Position numbers and translations under genes: made by a program. Shown piece by piece: positions 1 to 8,160 of a DNA stretch of 64,000 nucleotides (the first letter of the stretch is position 1; each line of letters opens with the position of its first letter). The DNA comes from Methanosarcina horonobensis HB-1 = JCM 15518 (GTDB lineage: Archaea > Halobacteriota > Methanosarcinia > Methanosarcinales > Methanosarcinaceae), in NCBI RefSeq assembly GCF_000970285.1, contig NZ_CP009516.1, forward strand, positions 3,327,036 to 3,391,035, in the 5' to 3' direction. Under the pieces are notes generated by a model. That model was not told the origin of the DNA and made no database searches. It saw only the letters and a list, made by a program, of their open reading frames with translations.

Positions 1-669
1 GCCAGTTTTAGCCCGGAAGGTTCCAGAGTCCTGGATCTCGGGTGCGGACCAGGCACCCTCTCCCTTCCCCTCTCAAGGCTTGGAGCAGAGGTGACTGCAC
101 TTGACATATCTTCCGGAATGCTCAACAGACTGAAAGACACAGTAAAAAATGAGTCTCTCCCGATAGATGTAATTGAATGCTCCTGGTGGACGGCAGACAT
201 AGATAACCTTGGGCTCCGGAACAAATACGACCTTGTAATTGCATCCATGACTCCCGCAATAAAGGATATTGAAAACTTTGATAAGATGATGGCCTGCTCA
301 AAAAATCTCTGCTATTACAGTAACTTCCTTAGAAGAGTTGAGGATAAGGCGTATCGTGATATCAGGAGTTCGATACTCGGGGAAAAATCCGAGAATAATA
401 TGAACGGTGTAATTTACCCATTCATGTATCTTTACCTCTCAGGCTACAGGCCATCGCTCAGAATAAACCATTCCGAATGGAAAGATGAAACAAACTGGAG
501 AGAAGCGGCCGATCAGGCAATGGAGTTTATTGGACGAGGCCGGGATTTTGATAATGAAACAAAGGAAAAAATAATGGACTATTATCAGAATGCTTCACCG
601 AATGGAATTTACCGTTCCGAATCCGATGTATATACCGGTATGATGGTCTGGGAAGTTAACAGCAGATAA
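1..669 (+). CDS. Class I SAM-dependent methyltransferase (5' end outside window)
   Basis: The frame is open from the first base, so the start lies upstream. The nucleotide-binding motif I (VLDLGCGPGT) is encoded within bases 30-60, followed by the acidic end of strand beta-2 (ALDIS), both typical of class I methyltransferases. The substrate cannot be read from the sequence. It ends 27 bp before an ABC permease in the same direction and is probably co-transcribed with the importer genes. A second importer of the same kind in this window (31.7-37.0 kb) also has a methyltransferase beside it, so a link to the transported compound is plausible but inferred. Confidence 0.85.
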   Translation, partial: ASFSPEGSRVLDLGCGPGTLSLPLSRLGAEVTALDISSGMLNRLKDTVKNESLPIDVIECSWWTADIDNLGLRNKYDLVIASMTPAIKDIENFDKMMACSKNLCYYSNFLRRVEDKAYRDIRSSILGEKSENNMNGVIYPFMYLYLSGYRPSLRINHSEWKDETNWREAADQAMEFIGRGRDFDNETKEKIMDYYQNASPNGIYRSESDVYTGMMVWEVNSR

Positions 670-696
670 TCGGGTGTTAAAGGAGCAGATGATTGG

Positions 697-1680
697 ATGG
701 AAAAGGATAGGAATTCGTTTATTTTCAGGTTGTTATCAACCCTTTTTGTAATTCTTGCCATAAACTTTTTTCTTCCAAGAATGATGCCCGGAGACCCGTT
801 TTCAACCACTTCCGCAGATGAGGTTGGGGAAGAGATTATCGTAATGACGGAGGAGCAGCGGCTTTATTACATGAAATATTACGGACTTGACAGGCCGCTT
901 AATGAACAGTTTTTGGTATACATGAAAAACCTGATGACGGGCAACCTGGGAAAGAGCATTTATTACAAAATGCCTGTCAGGGATGTAATAATGCTCCATC
1001 TTCCCTGGACCATATTGATCGTTCTTGGCGCTACAACAATCAGTACAATCTCCGGTGTGGTTCTGGGAACACTTTCGGCAAAGAACAGGAAAAACGGGAG
1101 TGACAGGATTATGATGACGGGGTTGATTGCCTTTGCGGAAATTCCCTCATTTCTGCTCGGCCTGATTCTTCTCCTGATTTTCAGTGTATATCTCAGGCTT
1201 TTCCCGCTTGCGGGCGCTGTTACTCCTTTTGCGGACTATAATGGTCCTGCAGAACAGGCATGGGATATACTGTACCATGCATTTCTGCCTGTTGTGACCC
1301 TTTCCCTTTCCCAGCTGACCGGTGTGTACCTTCTCACCAGAAACACATTGATTACAGTGACAACAAAGGACTATATCAGGACTGCACGGGCCAAAGGCCT
1401 GGGCGAAAAAACCGTATGGATCCGGCATGCACTCAGAAATGCCCTGCTTCCGGTAGTGACAAGAACAGGTTTTATGATCGGTATAATGATGGGCGGAGTT
1501 GTACTTGTTGAGAATGTTTTTCGTTATCCCGGTATAGGGATGACACTCAGAAGTGCTGTAGTCTGCCGGGATTATCCTCTTATTCAGGGTATTCTCCTGG
1601 TAATTGCGGTCTCCATACTTATCTGCAATCTGCTTGTCGACAAAATATACGGGAAACTTGACCCGAGAGTTGCGATATGA
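697..1680 (+). CDS. ABC importer permease, DppB/NikB type
   Basis: This 327-residue membrane protein matches the first permease of nickel/peptide/opine importers. It has an N-terminal membrane segment, the early MPGDPF motif, a large extracellular loop and further helices. The EAA-type ATPase contact loop is visible as RTARAKGLGEKTVWIRHALRNALLPV. An AAAGGAG ribosome site lies upstream of ATG 697. It overlaps the next permease by 4 bp (ATGA), so the two are translationally coupled. Nickel-chelate and oligopeptide permeases cannot be told apart from the sequence alone. Confidence 0.9.
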   Translation: MEKDRNSFIFRLLSTLFVILAINFFLPRMMPGDPFSTTSADEVGEEIIVMTEEQRLYYMKYYGLDRPLNEQFLVYMKNLMTGNLGKSIYYKMPVRDVIMLHLPWTILIVLGATTISTISGVVLGTLSAKNRKNGSDRIMMTGLIAFAEIPSFLLGLILLLIFSVYLRLFPLAGAVTPFADYNGPAEQAWDILYHAFLPVVTLSLSQLTGVYLLTRNTLITVTTKDYIRTARAKGLGEKTVWIRHALRNALLPVVTRTGFMIGIMMGGVVLVENVFRYPGIGMTLRSAVVCRDYPLIQGILLVIAVSILICNLLVDKIYGKLDPRVAI

Positions 1681-2606
1681 TAAAGGATGTTACTGCCTCT
1701 GGAAATGCCAAAATAATTTCGTTTGCTCAGGCTTTGAATATTGACAGAACTGTCAGCAGTATAGCCAGGACATTCTCCAGGTTCAGTACTGAAGGAAAAA
1801 TCGGTGTCTTCGGAATAATCTGTATCATTTTAATGGCAGTTTTTGCTCCCATGATAACAATTTATCCTCCCCAGAAAATCACAGGTGATTCCCTTGAACC
1901 TCCAGGTCCAGGACACATACTCGGAACCGATGAACTTGGTATGGATATCTGGTCACAGATATGCTATGGTGCAAGAATGAGCCTTACAATAGGGCTTGCA
2001 GTAGCCTTTGCAGCAGGTTTCGGGGGAGGGGCTGTTGGAATACTGGCAGGATATATCGGAGGGCACACTGACCAGGCGCTGATGAGAGTAATTGATGTGA
2101 CAATGGCTCTTCCGAGTTTTCCTCTTCTGATTGTAATATCCGCTTTTCTCGGGCCAAGTATTCTTAACGTAATCCTTATACTTGTTCTTTTCAGCTGGGC
2201 AAAACCCGCACGTATTGCACGTTCTCAGACACTGGCATTAAAGAAGAACAGCTACATTATTGCTGCCAGGAATTACGGTGCAAAACCGTTTTACCTGCTC
2301 TGGAGGCATATATTTCCCGAAGTTATGCCTGTCCTGTTCGTGCTTGTCATCGGCATATCCTCCCACGCTATCATAGCCGAAGCAGGGCTTGCCTTTCTGG
2401 GTCTCGGAGACCCTACTTCCAAGAGCTGGGGGATGATGCTCAATCATGCAACCGGGTTCAGGTCGATATATTTTACACCTTACTGGCAATGGTGGCTGTT
2501 ACCTCCGTTGTTCATGCTTATTTTTCTCCTGCTCTGTCTTGCGTTCATAAGCAGAGACATGGAAAGGATACTTGACCCGAAATTAAAGATAAAGAAAGGT
2601 TTCTGA
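1677..2606 (+). CDS. ABC importer permease, DppC/NikC type
   Basis: This is the second permease of the importer (309 residues). It shows an N-terminal OppC-like segment, the family motif LGTDELGMDIWSQICYGAR, and an EAA loop near AARNYGAKPFYLLWRHIFPE. About six membrane helices are expected. It overlaps the upstream permease by 4 bp and lies 2 bp before the ATPase gene, which indicates one operon. In the family, DppB- and DppC-type subunits form the membrane channel as a heterodimer. The substrate is probably a small peptide or a metal chelate. Confidence 0.9.
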   Translation: MIKDVTASGNAKIISFAQALNIDRTVSSIARTFSRFSTEGKIGVFGIICIILMAVFAPMITIYPPQKITGDSLEPPGPGHILGTDELGMDIWSQICYGARMSLTIGLAVAFAAGFGGGAVGILAGYIGGHTDQALMRVIDVTMALPSFPLLIVISAFLGPSILNVILILVLFSWAKPARIARSQTLALKKNSYIIAARNYGAKPFYLLWRHIFPEVMPVLFVLVIGISSHAIIAEAGLAFLGLGDPTSKSWGMMLNHATGFRSIYFTPYWQWWLLPPLFMLIFLLLCLAFISRDMERILDPKLKIKKGF

Positions 2607-2608
2607 TT

Positions 2609-4330
2609 ATGAGTCTGCTTAAAATCAATGATCTTAAATGCCACTATCTGACTGACATCGACACTGTCAGGGCTGTTGACGGCATTTCTTTTGAAATTGA
2701 AGAAGGAGAAATTCTGGGCATTGTCGGAGAATCCGGAAGTGGCAAGACTACCATTGCGCTTGCGATCATGGGGCTTTTGCCGGAAAATACATCCATTTCC
2801 GGCGAAATTCTTTACAGGAATGATGTAATCTCTTCTTTGCCTGAATCCGGGATGGACAGATTCAGATGGAAGGATATTGCAATCGTTTTTCAGAACAGCC
2901 TGGAGGTAATGAATCCTGTTATGAAAGTAGGCGTTCAGGTAACGGAATCAATGATAAGGCACCTTGGTATCAGCTCTGAAAAAGCCCGGAGTAAATGTGC
3001 TGACCTGTTCCGGACCGTCGGCCTTGATCCGAAATGGATGGATTCATATCCGCATCAGCTCTCCGGAGGTATGAGGCAGAGGGTTCTTCTGGCAATGGCT
3101 CTTTCATGCGATCCGAAGTTGCTGATTCTCGACGAAGTTACTTCTGCACTTGATGCGTTTACCCGAAAAGAGATCAGGGATCTCCTGGTTGACCTTCAGA
3201 AGAAAAACGGGTATACGATGTTAATGATCTCTCATGATATCACTTTTGTCTCTTCTGTGGCGTCCAAGATTGCTGTTATGTATTCGGGAAGGGTTATGGA
3301 AACCGGCCCTGTAAGGGATATTCTCGTATCTCCCCGTCATCCTTATACGAGAGGTCTTGTCCATTCGACACCGGATATTTTCGTTTATAAAGATTTATGG
3401 GGAATTCCTGGAGGTATTCCGGCAGGAGATGAGTTTAAGGGTTGTCCCTTCAGCCCGAGATGCACACAAAAAATCGGTATATGCAATAAAGTTTCTCCGA
3501 TTCTGATGCCAGCAGGAAGCGGGCGGGAAATTGCATGCCATAGAGGTGGCATAGCAGGACTTCTGGAAGCAAAAAGCCTGAGCTTCAGTTATCGTCTTCC
3601 GGATGGAGAATATCTTCAGGCAGTTGATGAGGTTAATCTGGAAGTGAGGGAAGGAGAAGTTCTTGCAATTGTCGGTCAGACCGGTTCGGGCAAGTCAACC
3701 CTTGCACACATCCTTGCAAACGTAATCAGGCCCGATTGCGGAGAGGTATTGTTTATGGATGGAAATATCAGAGGGGGAAACTATGGAAGCAGGTTCAATG
3801 GCATTCAGATAGTGTTCCAGGACCCCTTCAGTTCAACCAGCAACAGGTTTACCGTGCTTGATGCAATCAAGGAGCCTCTTTATATCAATAAAATCGGGTC
3901 CAACGGAGATAGACTCCAAATGGTTAAAGACGCCCTTGAACTTGTTCATCTTCCCGGTAATGATAATTTCCTCAGAAAATATTGCGGTGAACTCAGCGGC
4001 GGGCAGAGGCAAAGGGTTGCACTTGCCAGAGCAATGGTCATGGAGCCAAAACTTCTTATTGCCGATGAGATAACTTCGGCTCTGGATGTCTCAACCTCTG
4101 CAAATATATTGCGTCTTTTAAAGGGCCTTCAGAACAGGAGAGGATTTGCAATGATATATATTTCACATGATCTCTCCCTGACACTGAAAATTGCTGACCG
4201 AATAGCCATTATGCACTCAGGAAAGATTGTAGAGATGGGAAATTCCCACGATGTAATGCTTTCACCTTCTGACGAGTACACAAAAAGGCTTGTGGGTTCA
4301 AGAATAGGGCTATGCTGTCATAACCATTGA
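2609..4330 (+). CDS. Fused double ABC ATPase of nickel/peptide importer (DppD-DppF type)
   Basis: Two complete ABC domains are joined in 573 residues. The first has Walker A GESGSGKTT, signature LSGGMRQR and Walker B LLILDEVTS, followed by the oligopeptide-family C-terminal segment with a cysteine motif (CPFSPRCTQKIGIC). The second has GQTGSGKST, LSGGQRQR and LLIADEITS. In most importers of this family these are two polypeptides, as in the second cluster of this window (31751-33465); here they are fused. It energises the permeases encoded just upstream. No substrate-binding protein is visible beside this cluster; it may lie upstream of the window. Confidence 0.92.
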   Translation: MSLLKINDLKCHYLTDIDTVRAVDGISFEIEEGEILGIVGESGSGKTTIALAIMGLLPENTSISGEILYRNDVISSLPESGMDRFRWKDIAIVFQNSLEVMNPVMKVGVQVTESMIRHLGISSEKARSKCADLFRTVGLDPKWMDSYPHQLSGGMRQRVLLAMALSCDPKLLILDEVTSALDAFTRKEIRDLLVDLQKKNGYTMLMISHDITFVSSVASKIAVMYSGRVMETGPVRDILVSPRHPYTRGLVHSTPDIFVYKDLWGIPGGIPAGDEFKGCPFSPRCTQKIGICNKVSPILMPAGSGREIACHRGGIAGLLEAKSLSFSYRLPDGEYLQAVDEVNLEVREGEVLAIVGQTGSGKSTLAHILANVIRPDCGEVLFMDGNIRGGNYGSRFNGIQIVFQDPFSSTSNRFTVLDAIKEPLYINKIGSNGDRLQMVKDALELVHLPGNDNFLRKYCGELSGGQRQRVALARAMVMEPKLLIADEITSALDVSTSANILRLLKGLQNRRGFAMIYISHDLSLTLKIADRIAIMHSGKIVEMGNSHDVMLSPSDEYTKRLVGSRIGLCCHNH

Positions 4331-4333
4331 ACA

Positions 4334-4379
4334 TCACAGATCCATTAAGCGTCACAGATCTATTAAGCGTCACAGATCT
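4334..4379. repeat. 18-bp tandem repeat, about 2.5 copies
   Basis: Two 18-bp units (TCACAGATCYATTAAGCG) at 4334-4351 and 4352-4369 differ at one position, and a partial third copy runs to 4379. They lie in the gap between the fused ATPase and the next ABC gene. No function is evident; replication slippage would explain them. Confidence 0.85.
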
Positions 4380-4420
4380 TCGTATATAATTTTCAAGTTT
4401 ATGCTGTTCGTTTTTGCCAA

Positions 4421-4462
4421 TGAAAGGTGAATTCTGAAAGGCGAGTTTTGAAAGGTGAATTT
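4421..4462. repeat. 14-bp tandem repeat, three copies
   Basis: Three 14-bp units of the form TGAAAGGYGARTTY occupy 4421-4434, 4435-4448 and 4449-4462. The array ends 43 bp before the likely start of the damaged ABC ATPase. It is separate from the 18-bp array nearby. Confidence 0.8.
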
Positions 4463-4505
4463 TGGATAGTTTTTCAAAAATCCCGGTTTGAAGGTCTTGT
4501 TTGAT

Positions 4506-5111
4506 ATGAGTGCAATAATAATTAAAGAGCTGACAAAAAAATTCGGGGAATTTACTGCTGTGGACAGTGTCTCATTTTCGGTTGAGACCGGAGAGCTTTT
4601 CGGGCTTCTAGGTCCTAATGGTGCGGGAAAGACGACTATTCTGAATATGCTTACCACTTTTCTTCTTCCTACGGCAGATGATGCTGAAATCGCAGGATAT
4701 GATCTTAGAAGAGATCCCTATGAGATAAGGAACAATATCGGAATAATATTTCAGGACCCTTCGCTTGATATAGGTCTTACAGGGAGGGAAAACCTTGAGT
4801 TTCATGCCATGATGTACAATAGCAGTCCAGATAAGCGAAAAGAAAGAATCCGTGAAATGCTTGATGTTATCATATCTGACTATGAGAAAAATACTCCGGA
4901 TATTTTTCAGACTGCCGGTAGTCTGGGTATAGGGATAAGTTCGATAAATTTCAGCAAACCAAGTCTTGAAGACGTTTTTATCCGCCTGACAGGTTCAACG
5001 ATACGGGAGCAGGAAGGTAGCAGGAAGGCAGTCAGGCGTGATAGGATGAGAAGGAGGATGCTCCGAGGATTCAGGGAAGAGTTATCTATATTCTCTGGCG
5101 GCGTGAGATGA
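4506..5111 (+). CDS. ABC-2 exporter ATPase with internal deletion (probably non-functional)
   Basis: The start of a DrrA-type exporter ATPase is clear: Walker A GPNGAGKTT and a Q-loop region (IGIIFQDPSLDIGLTG). About residue 115 the sequence jumps directly to the family's C-terminal tail (INFSKPSLEDVFIRLTG). The signature motif LSGG, the Walker B aspartate and the H-loop are all absent, so roughly 100 residues are missing although the frame stays open. ATG 4506 is a better start than the TTG at 4488. Without these motifs it should not hydrolyse ATP normally, and I regard it as a remnant. It overlaps the permease gene by 4 bp. Confidence 0.75.
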   Translation: MSAIIIKELTKKFGEFTAVDSVSFSVETGELFGLLGPNGAGKTTILNMLTTFLLPTADDAEIAGYDLRRDPYEIRNNIGIIFQDPSLDIGLTGRENLEFHAMMYNSSPDKRKERIREMLDVIISDYEKNTPDIFQTAGSLGIGISSINFSKPSLEDVFIRLTGSTIREQEGSRKAVRRDRMRRRMLRGFREELSIFSGGVR

Positions 5112-5830
5112 TAAAGTATTTCAGGGCAAGATCCAGAATAGCGGGTGCTATTGGCATGCCGGCTTTTATGCTGATCTTTCAGGGTATGGGATTTAGAAAA
5201 GTGGAATTTCCGGGCCTGCCTGAATCGATAGGGTATTTTCAGTATCTTGTGCCAAGTATTATCGGGATTACGCTTCTTTTCACGGCTGCTTATGCAGGCA
5301 TGAGTGTCATAATGGATAAACAGTTCGGTTTTTTAAAAGAGGTAATGGTGACTCCTGCAAGCAGAATCTCTATTGTTCTCGGGATGATCTCCGGAAGTGC
5401 AACCACATCAATCATTCAGGCAATTATCATTGTGATGATGTCGGTATTACTTGGTTTTAGACTGCCTTTTATTCCTGCGATTCTGTCCTCTCTCATGATA
5501 ATGGTTCTTATATCGATGATCTTTATAAATATAGGATTAATTTTGTCATCAGTACTGAAGGATTTTCATGCGTTTAGTACGGTTATTAACTTTATTGCGT
5601 TCCCTCTGTTTCTTCTATCTGGAGCTTTATTTCCGATTTCAAATTTGCCTGCCCCTATAAGGGTTCTATCTTACTTTGATCCGCTGACATATGGTGTGGA
5701 TGCCTTGCGAGAGGTATTAATCGGCCATTCTGAATTCTCAGTAATTCTGGACGTATGCATTCTTTTGACATTATCAGTTCTCATGGTCTTTGCCAGTGGT
5801 TATTTCTTCCGGAGGGCAGAGACGATATAA
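5108..5830 (+). CDS. ABC-2 type exporter permease (DrrB-like)
   Basis: This protein of about 240 residues has roughly six hydrophobic segments and the ABC-2 permease ending (LSGALFPISNLPAPIRVLS ... DPLTYGVDALRE). In the frame upstream of ATG 5108 a further stretch reads RVIYILWRRE, which resembles the usual N-terminus of this family, but no start codon precedes it before an in-frame stop at 5042. The authentic start may therefore have been lost when the adjoining ATPase was damaged. It could export a drug or lipid-like compound if functional. Confidence 0.75.
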   Translation: MIKYFRARSRIAGAIGMPAFMLIFQGMGFRKVEFPGLPESIGYFQYLVPSIIGITLLFTAAYAGMSVIMDKQFGFLKEVMVTPASRISIVLGMISGSATTSIIQAIIIVMMSVLLGFRLPFIPAILSSLMIMVLISMIFINIGLILSSVLKDFHAFSTVINFIAFPLFLLSGALFPISNLPAPIRVLSYFDPLTYGVDALREVLIGHSEFSVILDVCILLTLSVLMVFASGYFFRRAETI

Positions 5831-6070
5831 ATGTCAGGATTTAAGCGGTTGAATAAAAAACAGGAGCATAAAGCACCAAACTATCTAAAGCATGCTATCA
5901 CAGCATACTCCCATGTACCTATTTTTACCTCAAAAGTGCGCAGCTCCTAATATGATTATATATTTTTAATCTTTATTTATATCCGGCAAATTAATTTCAG
6001 GAATAATTTCACGAACCCCATTCATGAAAAACATTAAAAAATAACGAAAAAATCAACAGGAGATATTTAA

Positions 6071-7993
6071 ATGCAGTACAGCATGGGCATTGACGCAGGA
6101 GGGACATACACAGATTCGATCATCATCCGGGATTCCGATGGCAAGGTGATGGATTCGAACAAAGCTCTTACTACATATCCGGACCTCCTTGAAGGAATTA
6201 AAAACTCCATTGACGGGCTGGATGAAGAGTATTTAAAAGACGTAAAAATGGTATCAGTCTCAACAACTCTTGCTACAAACACAATCCTTGAAAAAAATGG
6301 CTACCCTGTAGGTTTAATCCTTGTAGGAGATTACGAGATTCCGGAAAAAATGCAGGCTGAGTTTTATACTGTGGTAAAAGGAGGGCACGACCATCACGGA
6401 GCTGAACTGACTTCCCTTGATATGGAAGCAGTTGAGGCTTTTGTAAGCAAGGTAAAAGACAGGGTCTCGGCTTTTTCAGTCTCTTCATACTTCAGCATCC
6501 GGAACCCTGCCCATGAACTGGCAATTAAAACTCGTATCCAGAAACTTACCGGATTTCCCGTTGTCTGCGGGCACGAGCTCTCGCTTGACCTCGGAGCCTA
6601 CGAAAGGGGGATCACAGCCTACCTGAACGCCCAGCTTATTCCTATTGCAAGCCAGTTTATCCTTTCCATCAGGGAAGAGATCAAGCGCAGGGGAATGGAT
6701 GCCAGACTGCTCATGCTTAAATGCGACGGCTCTGTGGTGGGCATTAACGAAGCCCTGGAAAAACCCATAGAATCGATTTTTTCAGGTCCTGCTGCAAGCC
6801 TTGTAGGGGCATCCCATCTTTCAGGGCTTGAGACCTGTGCAGTTATAGACGTCGGTGGAACAAGTACGGATGTCTCTATGCTTGAAAACGGGCTTCCCGA
6901 ACTCTGCTCGGAAGGAGCTGTGGTTGGGGGCTGGCAGACCAAGGTCAAAGCTATCCGCATGGAGACCTCGGCAATGGGAGGGGACAGCCATGTATGGGTT
7001 AAAAACATGAAAATCAATATAGGTCCCCGCAGGGTTATTCCACTCTGCGTTGCAGCTGTCAAATACCCCGGCTTTCTTGAAGTCCTGAGAAAAGGAAGGA
7101 TCCCCGGAACTATGCACCTTGAAGAAAACGTGCAGCCCACGAAATTTTTCATAAGAACAGGGGTAAAAGCTTCAAACCTTGGAAGTTATGAGCAGGAACT
7201 CTTTGACAGGATAGGAAACACTCCCACATCCCTTAATGATATCTTCTGGGAAACTCAAAAAACTCTATCCCCCGGACTGCTCGATTCTCTCATAAGAAAA
7301 CGCCTTATTCAGGCAATTGGTTTTACCCCAACCGATGCCCTGCACGTGCTCGGAGATTACAGGGGATGGGATGTGGAAGCATCGGTTGCCGGGGCAAAAC
7401 TTCTGGAACGTTACACTCAAACAAACCATATTGAACTCTGCAGGCACATAAAAAAGGACGTTACAAAGAACATGGCACTGAACCTTATGTCCTTTGTCTT
7501 GAAAGATGTACCCTCTCAGGAAATCGAAAAAATTATCCTTTCGGATAGGTTTGCGCAGTTCAGGATGAAAATTCCTGTCGTGCTGATAGGAGGCCCTGTA
7601 GTCGCCTATACGGAGGAGTTAAAGCAGATTCTTGATGCTGATATTATAGTCCCCAGATACTCGGAAGTAGGAAACGCTGTAGGGGCTGTAGTCGGAAAGG
7701 GCATAAAAAGGATTGAAATTCTTATCAAGAGCACCTATACAAAAGACAGGAAGAGGCTTGTCCTTCTTTTTTCTCCCAGAGGCAGGGAAACATTTGGAAG
7801 CTATCCGGAAGCCCTGGAACATGCAAATTCCCTTGGAAGAAAACTGGTAATGGACTATATGACAGAAGCAGGGCTTGACAAAGGAAAAATTCAGATAGAA
7901 ATTACCAGAAGGGATATTTCATTGAGTGAAGCAGGTACGATACCCGTAGAAACAAAACTTGTTTTTGTTGGAGTTGGAATGCCTAAAGTTTGA
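6071..7993 (+). CDS. Hydantoinase/oxoprolinase family protein, copy 1
   Basis: This 640-residue protein starts with the ASKHA-type phosphate-binding motif GIDAGGTYTDS and later has a second one (VIDVGGTSTDVS, about residue 259), as in HyuA and 5-oxoprolinase N-terminal domains. The HyuA signature region FSGPAASLVGA is present. AGGAG lies 7 bp before the ATG. The partner subunit HyuB is absent nearby, so conventional hydantoin or oxoproline hydrolysis is doubtful. A close paralogue follows at 8161. The true substrate is unknown. Confidence 0.85.
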   Translation: MQYSMGIDAGGTYTDSIIIRDSDGKVMDSNKALTTYPDLLEGIKNSIDGLDEEYLKDVKMVSVSTTLATNTILEKNGYPVGLILVGDYEIPEKMQAEFYTVVKGGHDHHGAELTSLDMEAVEAFVSKVKDRVSAFSVSSYFSIRNPAHELAIKTRIQKLTGFPVVCGHELSLDLGAYERGITAYLNAQLIPIASQFILSIREEIKRRGMDARLLMLKCDGSVVGINEALEKPIESIFSGPAASLVGASHLSGLETCAVIDVGGTSTDVSMLENGLPELCSEGAVVGGWQTKVKAIRMETSAMGGDSHVWVKNMKINIGPRRVIPLCVAAVKYPGFLEVLRKGRIPGTMHLEENVQPTKFFIRTGVKASNLGSYEQELFDRIGNTPTSLNDIFWETQKTLSPGLLDSLIRKRLIQAIGFTPTDALHVLGDYRGWDVEASVAGAKLLERYTQTNHIELCRHIKKDVTKNMALNLMSFVLKDVPSQEIEKIILSDRFAQFRMKIPVVLIGGPVVAYTEELKQILDADIIVPRYSEVGNAVGAVVGKGIKRIEILIKSTYTKDRKRLVLLFSPRGRETFGSYPEALEHANSLGRKLVMDYMTEAGLDKGKIQIEITRRDISLSEAGTIPVETKLVFVGVGMPKV

Positions 7994-8160
7994 GTTCCTG
8001 ACAGCAATGTTTATATTTTTTCCCTCAATAGTGCAAATAATACTAAATGGCTTACGAACAGCTTACAAATAATTAGGACATGTAATAAAATTCGGAATCT
8101 CAAATGGCAATTTATGCACGTCCCGAAAATGGAAAAAATAAAATCAGGAAGTTAAAAAAA

